Assembly (NCBI GenBank): GCA_050180745.1
Contig: JBFXDW010000055.1
Span: 1 to 12,613, forward strand
Origin: JBFXDW01 sp050180745
GTDB taxonomy: Bacteria; Pseudomonadota; Alphaproteobacteria; UBA9219
Reading direction: 5' to 3'
Length of the DNA: 12,613 nucleotides
Shown: piece by piece, positions 6,214 through 12,488 of the stretch
Position numbering within the stretch: the first letter of the stretch is position 1
How the letters are laid out: each line of letters begins with the position of its first letter
Notes under the pieces: generated by a model
Seen by the model: only the letters and a program-made list of their open reading frames with translations
Told to the model about the DNA's origin: nothing
The model's database searches: none
Position numbers and translations under genes: made by a program

Positions 6214-6228
6214 ACGAGAATAACCACC

Positions 6229-6582
6229 TTATGGCTTCTTAGGACCCTCCGGCAGTAACTTATGAGCACCTGGAACAGGCTCCTTCCCTTCTGGCTGAGT
6301 AGGCTCCATAATGATGCCAATACGCTTTAGCTGTGTAACAATCCCCTGAGCTGTCTTATTCCCTTCCTGAGCCAGTTTTTGTGAACCGGTTACGAGGCCA
6401 CCGAACTGCTTGTTCAGGTTTTGACTTTCCATAAATGGAGCTTCAAGCTGACCATAGGTTTGATTTAAAGCATCCCGCTCATCCAAGATCCTTGAGATCT
6501 GGAATGCAAAGAGCAACATCATGGTGAAAGCCATAAGTGCCATAGGGATGAGCAACTCAATAGTTGTGACTTTTTCTTTCAT
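6229..6582 (-). CDS. Small single-pass membrane protein with helical tail, downstream of a similar gene
   Basis: I do not recognise this 117-residue protein. A basic N-terminus (MKEK) precedes one hydrophobic segment at about 8-29, then a charged, glutamine- and asparagine-rich helical region (about 31-90), and a proline-rich end (EPTQPEGKEPVP..., 93-117). The charge pattern predicts N-terminus in the cytoplasm and tail in the periplasm. The ATG at 6582 has GAGGG 5-6 bases before it. It starts only 12 bases after the stop of the upstream gene, which has the same architecture (membrane segment, helical tail, proline-containing end), so the two are very probably co-transcribed and may pair through their tails. 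No enzymatic motif is visible. Confidence 0.65.
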   Translation of the reverse strand: MKEKVTTIELLIPMALMAFTMMLLFAFQISRILDERDALNQTYGQLEAPFMESQNLNKQFGGLVTGSQKLAQEGNKTAQGIVTQLKRIGIIMEPTQPEGKEPVPGAHKLLPEGPKKP

Positions 6583-6594
6583 ATCAACCCTCGC

Positions 6595-6882
6595 TTATTT
6601 CTTTTCATCAGATTTTGCTGGCTCAGGCAAACGAACGCCCTGCGAAACCAAAAGGTCTTCAAGAGCTTTGTCTTTCTCTTTCACAGAAGCATCATAAAGA
6701 GCCTGAGATAATTGTTGATTTAATGGCATAACATTGCGTGCAACATTAATGACACTTTGACGCTGTGCGATTTGTTCCTGCACATTACGGTTCCCATTTG
6801 CGAGAGACATACTCACAATAAACAGGAGCAAAGACAAAGCCGCCGCTACAAACGTCGGCCAATAAAGAGCTCTTTCGTTCAT
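6595..6882 (-). CDS. Small single-pass membrane protein, first gene of a pair
   Basis: I do not recognise this product of about 95 residues. After MNERALYWP comes one hydrophobic segment (about 9-28), then a helical, glutamine-rich tail (about 30-75) and a short end containing LPEPAKSDEKK; the tail should face the periplasm. The start is uncertain. ATG 6882 has GAGGAG just before it (spacing about 4) and gives the usual short cytoplasmic end. An in-frame TTG at 6924 follows a perfect AGGAGGT by only 3 bases and would add 14 basic residues; that distance is too short for normal initiation. The leader between the two sites is a run of palindromes described separately. The next gene follows after 12 bases and is architecturally similar. 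Confidence 0.6.
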   Translation of the reverse strand: MNERALYWPTFVAAALSLLLFIVSMSLANGNRNVQEQIAQRQSVINVARNVMPLNQQLSQALYDASVKEKDKALEDLLVSQGVRLPEPAKSDEKK

Positions 6883-6895
6883 CATTCTCCTCACC

Positions 6896-6946
6896 TTGAT
6901 TCTAGAATCAATATGTTGATTCAACTTACCTCCTGTATAAAGGAGG
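6896..6946 (-). promoter_or_regulatory. Palindrome cluster and anti-Shine-Dalgarno hairpin in the leader of the membrane-protein pair
   Basis: TTGATTCTAGAATCAA (6896-6911) is a perfect 16-base palindrome, and a third TTGATTC follows at 6916-6922, giving three half-sites in alternating orientation. Directly upstream on the transcribed strand, CCTCCT (from 6946-6941) can pair with the perfect Shine-Dalgarno AGGAGG (6934-6929) around a 6-base loop, hiding it. This is either an operator array or an RNA switch for translation. Confidence 0.5.
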
Positions 6947-7016
6947 AAAAAGATTAATAAAAGATTATAACATTCAGGTTAGACTGAAAAGAAGACAAAG
7001 AGAGGAGGAATAGACC

Positions 7017-7235
7017 ATGCTGCATATACCCTCTAACACTCATCACATGAGCGCTGACGCCTTTGCTGCCATGGGAATGAAAGAGTTCGTTTATGTCCGC
7101 CCTACCATTGTCAATGGTCGCAAAACCCATATGATCCACGCCGCAGACGGCACACCTTTGACCAGCATACCTAATCGCAAACTGGCTTTTGCCACCATCT
7201 CACAGCATGACTTAACGCCGATGAGCTTGCATTAA
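7017..7235 (+). CDS. DUF1150 family protein
   Basis: The 72-residue product matches the small DUF1150 family of Alphaproteobacteria, whose function is unknown. The family core is clear: F.Y.RP.xVNGR (24-35), IHAADGTPL (40-48), LAFA (56-59) and a C-terminal QHDL.P.S.H (63-72). In many relatives the gene sits beside a small heat-shock protein gene; none is present here. The ATG at 7017 has a strong GAGGAGG at 7002-7008. The last 24 bases overlap the 3' end of the CCA-adding enzyme gene on the other strand. It is divergent from the small membrane-protein pair. Confidence 0.88.
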   Translation: MLHIPSNTHHMSADAFAAMGMKEFVYVRPTIVNGRKTHMIHAADGTPLTSIPNRKLAFATISQHDLTPMSLH

Positions 7236-8426
7236 ATCCATTGCTTGCTTTAAACACGCCTCTCTTGAAGCGCGAAGATCACCCGCCTGCCACCAGCTTT
7301 TAACTTCGCGCAGAATGTAGCCGATTTCAGGACCAGAAGAAAGGCCACAGGCTTTCATATCTCTCCCCTGCAAAGGAAATACCGGATTTTCCCAAAGCTC
7401 TATCACATTCCATAACTCAGAATGGGGCGCTCCCTGTTCTGCCTCATATAAAGCAAGCCCTGCACGCACGACTTCTTCGCCTTCAACATAAAGGGCCTGA
7501 CGAAGCTCAAAAGGCGTTTTGATATTTTCTATACAGGAAGCTAAGGACAAACAATTTTCAAGCATCCGCAGCCGTTTTTCTGAAAGGCCCAGTCGCGTTT
7601 TGACATTGTTTGTGATTTCACTCAAAAGCGCCGCAAAACGTACCCAAAAATCAGATTCAGGAAAACGCTTTATTAAATTTTCAAACCGAGAAAACTGATC
7701 TGCTTCGGGTAAAAGGGTCTTAAAAACACGCTCCCTTTCAATCAACCTTAAAGCACGCCCTGCATCCGGTGCCATAAGCAGGCGCATCAGCTCCTCACGA
7801 ATGCGCTGAGAGGAAAGCGAGGATAACTGCCCCGCAAAAGAAGAACACGCCGCAAGAGCATGTTCATCCTCTGCAAAAGACAGTTCCGCGATAAAGCGGA
7901 AATAGCGTAAAATACGCAGTAAATCTTCTTGTATCCGATCTTCGGGAGCGCCAATAAAACGAAGTTTTTTCTGTTCGATATCAAGCAAGCCACCGACAAA
8001 ATCGTAAATCTTGCCCTCACCGTCCATGTACAGCGCGTTAATCGTAAAATCTCGACGCTGCGCATCCTCAGCCCAATCGCGGGTGTAAGTTACTTTTGCG
8101 TGCCGCCCATCCGTTTCTATATCGCGACGCAAACTTGTTATCTCATAGCCCTGTCCTTGCCCTGCCAGAATTAGAACAGTCCCAAACTTAATACCTGTTG
8201 GCACCGTTTTATATCCTGCCTCCCGCATGATCTCACAGACCTGAGCAGGCTCTACATTCACGGCCAGATCAATATCCTTAACCGCCCGCCCCAGTAGCAT
8301 GTCACGCACAGCTCCACCTACAACACGCGCCTCGCAGCCGCGCGCCGCCAGCGCCGCAAAAATATCCGGCACAGGACCTCTCATCAGCCAGTCAGGAGGA
8401 GTAACATTGATAACATTCATAGGCAT
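7212..8426 (-). CDS. cca: CCA-adding enzyme (tRNA nucleotidyltransferase)
   Basis: The 404-residue protein is a class II nucleotidyltransferase of the CCA-adding/poly(A) polymerase superfamily. It adds or repairs the CCA end of tRNAs in the cytosol. Visible motifs are GGAVRDMLLGR (37-47), the catalytic metal-binding D-I-D (51-53), TSLRRD (97-102), the RRDFTINAL motif (124-132), and EDLLRILRYFRF (167-178), which belongs to the nucleotide-selecting neck. Length fits the alphaproteobacterial short form without an HD domain. ATG 8426 and the in-frame ATG 8420 are both possible starts and neither has a good ribosome binding site. The gene is divergent from the moxR-like gene (83-base gap) and overlaps DUF1150 tail to tail. 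A poly(A) polymerase is the alternative, but the neck motif and size favour CCA addition. Confidence 0.92.
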   Translation of the reverse strand: MPMNVINVTPPDWLMRGPVPDIFAALAARGCEARVVGGAVRDMLLGRAVKDIDLAVNVEPAQVCEIMREAGYKTVPTGIKFGTVLILAGQGQGYEITSLRRDIETDGRHAKVTYTRDWAEDAQRRDFTINALYMDGEGKIYDFVGGLLDIEQKKLRFIGAPEDRIQEDLLRILRYFRFIAELSFAEDEHALAACSSFAGQLSSLSSQRIREELMRLLMAPDAGRALRLIERERVFKTLLPEADQFSRFENLIKRFPESDFWVRFAALLSEITNNVKTRLGLSEKRLRMLENCLSLASCIENIKTPFELRQALYVEGEEVVRAGLALYEAEQGAPHSELWNVIELWENPVFPLQGRDMKACGLSSGPEIGYILREVKSWWQAGDLRASREACLKQAMDLMQAHRR

Positions 8427-8509
8427 GCGGCACAGTAAGAACTTGTCTTGTTAAAAGATACAACACAGTTTATCTTCTCTCCACCCTCCTTTGAAACAAG
8501 TTTTTCCCC

Positions 8510-9508
8510 ATGTCAGACATAGAAACGCCTCCCTCGTTCCACGTGGCCTTTGAATCAACCAGCAGCAAAATTAACCTTGTTCGCGACGAAATCAGAAAAG
8601 TCATTTATGGCCAAGATCAAGTCATCGAACAAGCGCTTGTCGTCCTGCTTTCCGGTGGCCATATGATGCTGCGCGGCGTTCCGGGCCTTGCCAAAACAAA
8701 GCTCGTCACAACACTCGCTAAAGTCATGGGGCTCGACAACAAACGCATTCAATGCACTCCCGACCTCATGCCAAGCGATTTGATTGGCGCCGAGATTTTA
8801 GAAGAAGTCGATTATGGCCGCCGCAATTTCCGCTTTATCGAAGGGCCCCTCTTTTGCCAATTCTTAATGGTGGATGAAATCAACCGCGCTAGCCCTCGCA
8901 CCCAATCGGCCCTGTTGCAGGCCATGGAAGAGGGAAACGTTACCGTCACAGGGCGAGAACACGCTTTACCTTCGCCCTTTCACGTGCTGGCAACGATGAA
9001 CCCTCTTGAGCTTGAGGGAACCTACCCCTTACCCGAGGCAGAGCTTGATCGCTTCATGATGCAGATTGAGATCACCTATCCCTCGCTGCAAGCTGAAAAA
9101 CAAATCATCACGCAAAGTTTAGTCGAGGAGCCCACACCCAAAGCCATCGTCTATGCCAGCGACTTACGAGAATTCCAAAAAACGGTCCGCCAAATGCCGC
9201 TTGATGAAAGTGGAACCAATTCTATTCTGGCGCTTGTGCGTGCAGGAAGACCTGAAACAACAGATATTCCTGAAGTCAGGCAATACGTCCATTGGGGACC
9301 GGGACCACGCGCCGCATTAGCCTTAGCTCTGACAATCCGAGCCCGAGCCACGCTTCACGGTCGCGCTACACCTAATATGAACGATCTGGAAGAAATGCTG
9401 CTTCCTGTACTGCGCCACCGGATGGCGCTTAATTATGCTGCCCGCGCTGACGGCGTGTCTCTTGATTTAATTCTTGAGCGTTTAGCTGAAAAAATTCAGA
9501 AATTCTAA
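8510..9508 (+). CDS. MoxR-type AAA+ ATPase
   Basis: The 332-residue protein is a MoxR-family AAA+ ATPase, a group that acts as a chaperone for assembling or activating partner proteins, usually together with DUF58 and von Willebrand factor A proteins. The Walker A motif GVPGLAKT is at 56-63, Walker B FLMVDE at 118-123 followed by INRASPRTQSALLQAMEE, and sensor 1 ATMNP at 161-165; LPEAELDRFMM (174-184) holds the arginine finger region. Length is typical. The ATG at 8510 has no good ribosome binding site but no better start is near. Its stop shares a base with the DUF58 start (TAATG), so the two are translationally coupled. The usual further members of this operon (DUF4159 and vWA membrane proteins) are missing here. 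Confidence 0.93.
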   Translation: MSDIETPPSFHVAFESTSSKINLVRDEIRKVIYGQDQVIEQALVVLLSGGHMMLRGVPGLAKTKLVTTLAKVMGLDNKRIQCTPDLMPSDLIGAEILEEVDYGRRNFRFIEGPLFCQFLMVDEINRASPRTQSALLQAMEEGNVTVTGREHALPSPFHVLATMNPLELEGTYPLPEAELDRFMMQIEITYPSLQAEKQIITQSLVEEPTPKAIVYASDLREFQKTVRQMPLDESGTNSILALVRAGRPETTDIPEVRQYVHWGPGPRAALALALTIRARATLHGRATPNMNDLEEMLLPVLRHRMALNYAARADGVSLDLILERLAEKIQKF

Positions 9509-10215
9509 TGAACGAAGACGCTTTTATTTCCCCTCCTATTTCCCCTCCAGCCCTTTCCGTTGAAGCGGAAGCCGCCCGACTGGCTACACTCGTGCCTCGG
9601 CACACAAGCCGCCTGACACGTGAAGCTGGATGGTATTTTCGGCCCTATCAGGGTGGCGAGGCTTATCAAAGGATTGACTGGCGGCAATCGGGGCGTAAAG
9701 ATGAATTGTTGGTGCGCGATTATGAGTCGATACAGCAACCTCCGGTTGTTTTATGGACAGATTATGATGAGCACAATATATCAGCCCAGATCTTGCTTTT
9801 GGCACTGGCACGCCTTTTACTAAGCGATGATCGTGCCGTCTGTTGGCTATCCCCAGAAACCAGACCCGCCCATACGATAACGCACGTAGAATCCCAGCGC
9901 CTCATGAGCATGAAAGAGGCTCACAGCGAAGCGCTTCGTACAGCGATAATTCCTCTACCGTCCCCCTATTGCCTAGTCTTAGCCGCCCCTTTTGCGGATA
10001 AAGCCGAAAGCTGGCGCACGCGCCTCAAAACGCTCGCCAGCCAAGGAGGCAGAGGAATCCTTATAGATTTAAGCCACCCGCCACTCCCCAAACATGCAGG
10101 GCTTTACAAAAGCGCCGCTCATCTGGGCTGGCCTGTTTTCCGCTTCAAACAAGGGATGAAAACCATAGATTTTCTCCCAGAACTGCTTAAAACCACGCTC
10201 AAACTAACACTTTAA
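9508..10215 (+). CDS. DUF58 domain protein, partner of the MoxR ATPase
   Basis: This 235-residue protein carries the DUF58 signature at about 45-71: RPYQGGE..QRIDWRQSGRKDELLVRDY. DUF58 proteins usually accompany MoxR ATPases and are thought to be their clients or adaptors; some include a von Willebrand-like fold, which would correspond to the VVLWTDYDEHN segment after residue 79. It is somewhat shorter than many family members (often around 300 residues), with no transmembrane segment. Translation starts at the TAATG overlap with the upstream ATPase gene. It is followed by 110 bases before phaB, with no further MoxR-cluster gene. Confidence 0.85.
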   Translation: MNEDAFISPPISPPALSVEAEAARLATLVPRHTSRLTREAGWYFRPYQGGEAYQRIDWRQSGRKDELLVRDYESIQQPPVVLWTDYDEHNISAQILLLALARLLLSDDRAVCWLSPETRPAHTITHVESQRLMSMKEAHSEALRTAIIPLPSPYCLVLAAPFADKAESWRTRLKTLASQGGRGILIDLSHPPLPKHAGLYKSAAHLGWPVFRFKQGMKTIDFLPELLKTTLKLTL

Positions 10216-10300
10216 GCATAAAAACTACGATTGTAGGCCATCTTGGTAACGAACTGCTAAGATTCGAAGTGTATTCTCTGCTCTGATTTAGTTTTGTTCA

Positions 10301-10315
10301 CTTAAACAGTTTAAG
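10301..10315. promoter_or_regulatory. Perfect palindrome overlapping the phaB ribosome binding site
   Basis: CTTAAAC-A-GTTTAAG is a perfect 15-base inverted repeat ending inside the Shine-Dalgarno AAGGAG (10313-10318) of phaB. It could be an operator or a weak RNA hairpin touching the ribosome site. Confidence 0.45.
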
Positions 10316-10325
10316 GAGAAAAATA

Positions 10326-11051
10326 ATGGGTAGACTAGCAATTGTTACCGGTGGCGCAACGGGCATCGGCGCTTGCACAAGTAAGACGCTGAAAAACGCC
10401 GGTTACGATGTAGTCGCCACGAACATCGTTCTTGACGACACCACAAAGGCTTTTGAAGAAGAAACGGGCATCAAAGTCTATGCGTGGGATGTCGGTGATG
10501 CGGCCGCTTGTGCTGATGGCGTAGCCAAAGTAACCGCCGATTTTGGCCGCAGCATTGAGGTTCTGATTAATAACGCAGGTCTGGCACGCGACGCCATGAT
10601 GCATAAGCTTAGCGTTGAAAATTGGGATTTGGTCCTGAAAACAGACCTTTATTCCGTCTTTAACATGTCTCGCGCAGTTATTACACCTATGCGTGATAAT
10701 AAGTGGGGACGGATCGTCAGCGTCAGTTCAATCAATGGCCTAGCTGGGCAAATGGGCCAAACGAACTATTCAGCTGCCAAAGCAGGTATTATTGGCTTTA
10801 CAAAAGCCTTAGCTCGTGAATCAGCCTTTAAGGGCATCACAGTGAATGCTATAGCGCCAGGATATGTGAATACGTCAATGATGGAAGCCATTCCTGAAGA
10901 TGTTCTGAAAGGCATTATCGCAACAATTCCTGTTGGCCGCCTTGGCGAACCTCAAGAGATTGCAGATGCGATTAAGTTCCTCGTCGCGGAAAGCTCTGGG
11001 TTTATCACGGGTGAAACCCTCTCCGTTAACGGAGGCGGTTATATGCAGTAA
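10326..11051 (+). CDS. phaB: Acetoacetyl-CoA reductase (PhaB type short-chain dehydrogenase)
   Basis: The 241-residue protein is a classical short-chain dehydrogenase/reductase and fits PhaB, which reduces acetoacetyl-CoA to (R)-3-hydroxybutyryl-CoA with NADPH for polyhydroxybutyrate synthesis. Motifs are TGGATGIG (8-15, cofactor), NNAG (82-85), catalytic S135, Y148 and K152 in the diagnostic SSINGLAGQMGQTNYSAAKAG context, which is characteristic of PhaB rather than FabG, and APGYVNTSM. The position of the usual active-site asparagine is occupied by aspartate (D107, KTDLYSVFN). The ATG at 10326 has a strong AAGGAG. It stands alone, with a palindrome before it and a strong terminator after it; phaA and phaC are not in the window. 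A FabG-like ketoacyl reductase is the less likely alternative. Confidence 0.88.
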   Translation: MGRLAIVTGGATGIGACTSKTLKNAGYDVVATNIVLDDTTKAFEEETGIKVYAWDVGDAAACADGVAKVTADFGRSIEVLINNAGLARDAMMHKLSVENWDLVLKTDLYSVFNMSRAVITPMRDNKWGRIVSVSSINGLAGQMGQTNYSAAKAGIIGFTKALARESAFKGITVNAIAPGYVNTSMMEAIPEDVLKGIIATIPVGRLGEPQEIADAIKFLVAESSGFITGETLSVNGGGYMQ

Positions 11052-11083
11052 TTCTGCAAACCTACATAAAGCATCAAACTACA

Positions 11084-11116
11084 AAAAAAGCCGGAAGATT
11101 TTCTTCCGGCTTTTTT
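11084..11116. terminator. Bidirectional intrinsic terminator between phaB and the next - strand gene
   Basis: A perfect 15-base stem (11084-11098 with 11102-11116), with GC-rich core GCCGGAAGA/TCTTCCGGC, a TTT loop, and six A on one side and six T on the other. It will stop phaB transcripts on the + strand and transcripts of the gene at 11129-11686 on the - strand. Confidence 0.92.
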
Positions 11117-11128
11117 AAATGACACGCC

Positions 11129-11686
11129 CTAAAGCACAAGAACCGCGTGAGACGATTTTACCCGATTCACACGCTGAACAGCCTTGGGCGTAAGCGCATA
11201 ACCATCGATCGGAAACCACCCCGAATGAACCATCTGTTTTTTTAGAATTTCTTTTGCTATCATAATATCAATAGCAGCATCCATTCGTGCGGTTCCTACC
11301 CCTTCTGGTTTTGGGAAACAATCTGGGTGCATAGCTTTTGTTATATCGAGTTGCGATCCAAGACGACGAACAATACCCTGACGAAGTTCTTTCTCCACAG
11401 CTTTAAAGTTGCGTCCTTTCATTTTGTCGCAAAAACGCTCTCCCTTAACGGTTAAAGCATGCCCATCTGAACTCCATCCCCTTGAAGGAACCTTCACCGG
11501 TTTAACATAACCTTTATCTTGCAAGTCATTCAAAGCCCTATGAACTCGTTCAAATTCAAAGCTCTGCCCCTCAACCGAAAAAGGAAAGGAACCAAAACAG
11601 TAGCCTTTCTCTTCTTTAAGAAGGTGAAGAAGAAGCTTTTGGAAAAGAGCATTATTGGAAATAGTTTTTTTTGTTTTCGTGCTCAT
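11129..11686 (-). CDS. Unrecognised protein with two winged-helix-like units, paralog of the gene at 11883-12407
   Basis: I do not recognise the family. The 185 residues seem to hold two winged-helix-like units, each a helix followed by a hairpin: FERVHRALNDLQDKGYV (45-61) then GHALTVKGERF (75-85), and ARMDAAIDIMIAKEILKK (133-150) then GYALTPKAVQRV (162-173). A basic linker, AVEKELRQGIVRRLG (96-110), joins them. The shape suggests nucleic-acid binding, which is inference. The paralog shares GERxCDxMxGR, AVEK.LR..IVRRL and ARM.AAI. The ATG at 11686 has AGAGGT about 6 bases before it, and an extended -10 promoter lies at 11749-11757. The stop codon sits in the sequence CACGCCCTAA, identical to the end of the MITE-like element at 3989-3998. 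Confidence 0.65.
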   Translation of the reverse strand: MSTKTKKTISNNALFQKLLLHLLKEEKGYCFGSFPFSVEGQSFEFERVHRALNDLQDKGYVKPVKVPSRGWSSDGHALTVKGERFCDKMKGRNFKAVEKELRQGIVRRLGSQLDITKAMHPDCFPKPEGVGTARMDAAIDIMIAKEILKKQMVHSGWFPIDGYALTPKAVQRVNRVKSSHAVLVL

Positions 11687-11748
11687 ATTATACCTCTAAA
11701 AAAGTTATAAAAGGATTGTAAAAAAGATTATCAGAACCAACGCATGAG

Positions 11749-11757
11749 ATTATAACA
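11749..11757 (-). promoter_or_regulatory. Extended -10 promoter for the gene at 11129-11686
   Basis: On the - strand TGT-TATAAT (complement of 11757-11749) is a perfect extended -10 element with no good -35. The same core and an upstream TTATGAAA block occur before the paralog at 12450-12488 with matching spacing, 31-32 bases apart. The predicted start is about 55 bases before the ATG. Confidence 0.65.
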
Positions 11758-11814
11758 TAAAATTGGGTAAATTTCTTTAATTTCATAAAATATTATTATA
11801 ATTCAAGCAAATAA

Positions 11815-11934
11815 CTACTCCACAACAGCGCCAAGAGCCCGTGGAAGGAGATCCACATCATCTAGAGCACAATCAGCCCCTGTTAGTTTAGGGTAGGGGT
11901 AGGCTTTAAAGTAATGCGTGTCCGACAATGACCT
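11815..11934 (-). pseudogene. Possible frameshifted 3' remnant downstream of the second winged-helix-like gene
   Basis: On the - strand, a frame different from that of the gene ending at 11883 is open for 39 codons to a TAG at 11815-11817. Its last part reads GADCALDDVDLLPRALGAVVE, which looks like ordinary protein. The two frames overlap at CCTACCCCTACCC, a short repeat prone to slippage. It may be the original C-terminus of the upstream gene or the relic of another gene; chance cannot be excluded. Confidence 0.3.
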
Positions 11935-12407
11935 TCAGGAGCAACAAGCTCACTTCGCACCACACCAGCCTCTTCTAAGTCACGAATGGCCGCGTGCATC
12001 CGCGCATCTTTGACACCCTTCTGTTTAGGAAGATCAGAGAAAAACAAACCTTGTGTCTGATCTTTTTGCTGTTTAAGACGCCGAACAATCGCTTTGCGAA
12101 GCCTTTTTTCTACTGCATCAGAACGGCGACCCGCCATCCAATCACAGGCACGTTCGCCCTCAACGCTCAGAACATAGCCACGAAAACACACTCCTTTTTC
12201 CGGAAAAACAAGAGCGTCCTTCACTTGATTTTTATGGCCTTTCAACCCTACAAAAGCATAATGGAACTGCTCAATGGTTGTTCCAGACACTTCTTTTACA
12301 GAATCAAAAAGCATATCGCGTGTCATGCCGTGTGGCGCCTCAGACAAAGAGGTTAAAATTCGTTTAGATAAAACTTCAGTAATAGGTGGCAGTTTATTTT
12401 CACTCAT
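11883..12407 (-). CDS. Unrecognised protein with two winged-helix-like units, paralog of the gene at 11129-11686
   Basis: The 174-residue product is a diverged paralog of the neighbouring gene. Shared blocks are SVEGERACDWMAGR (81-94), AVEKRLRKAIVRRL (98-111) and ARMHAAIRDLEEAGVV (135-150), in the same order. The N-terminal unit differs more (ISL-type helices then GYVLSVEGER). The ATG at 12407 is chosen because AGGAG lies 7 bases before it; the frame remains open further upstream but without a ribosome site and across the promoter. An extended -10 promoter lies at 12450-12458. An IS element begins 82 bases upstream of the start with its transposase on the same strand. The C-terminus ends early at PTPTLN, and another frame continues beyond it. 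DNA binding is a guess from shape. Confidence 0.65.
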   Translation of the reverse strand: MSENKLPPITEVLSKRILTSLSEAPHGMTRDMLFDSVKEVSGTTIEQFHYAFVGLKGHKNQVKDALVFPEKGVCFRGYVLSVEGERACDWMAGRRSDAVEKRLRKAIVRRLKQQKDQTQGLFFSDLPKQKGVKDARMHAAIRDLEEAGVVRSELVAPEGHCRTRITLKPTPTLN

Positions 12408-12449
12408 ATCATGTCTCCTAAAAAAACGATTCCTTAAAAGAAGATTCCC

Positions 12450-12458
12450 ATTATAACA
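12450..12458 (-). promoter_or_regulatory. Extended -10 promoter for the gene at 11883-12407
   Basis: TGT-TATAAT on the - strand, identical to the promoter of the paralog; 11 bases (ATTATAACATA on the + strand) are identical. The upstream block TCATGAAAC ends at 12488, right where the IS element begins. The predicted start is about 36 bases before the ATG. Confidence 0.65.
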
Positions 12459-12488
12459 TAGATTCAAGAAATTTTATTAGTTTCATGA

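Noticed and set aside
8440..8502. AACTTGT/ACAAGTT inverted pair in the cca-moxR gap
   Set aside because: Seven bases separated by about 50 is expected by chance and has no supporting context.
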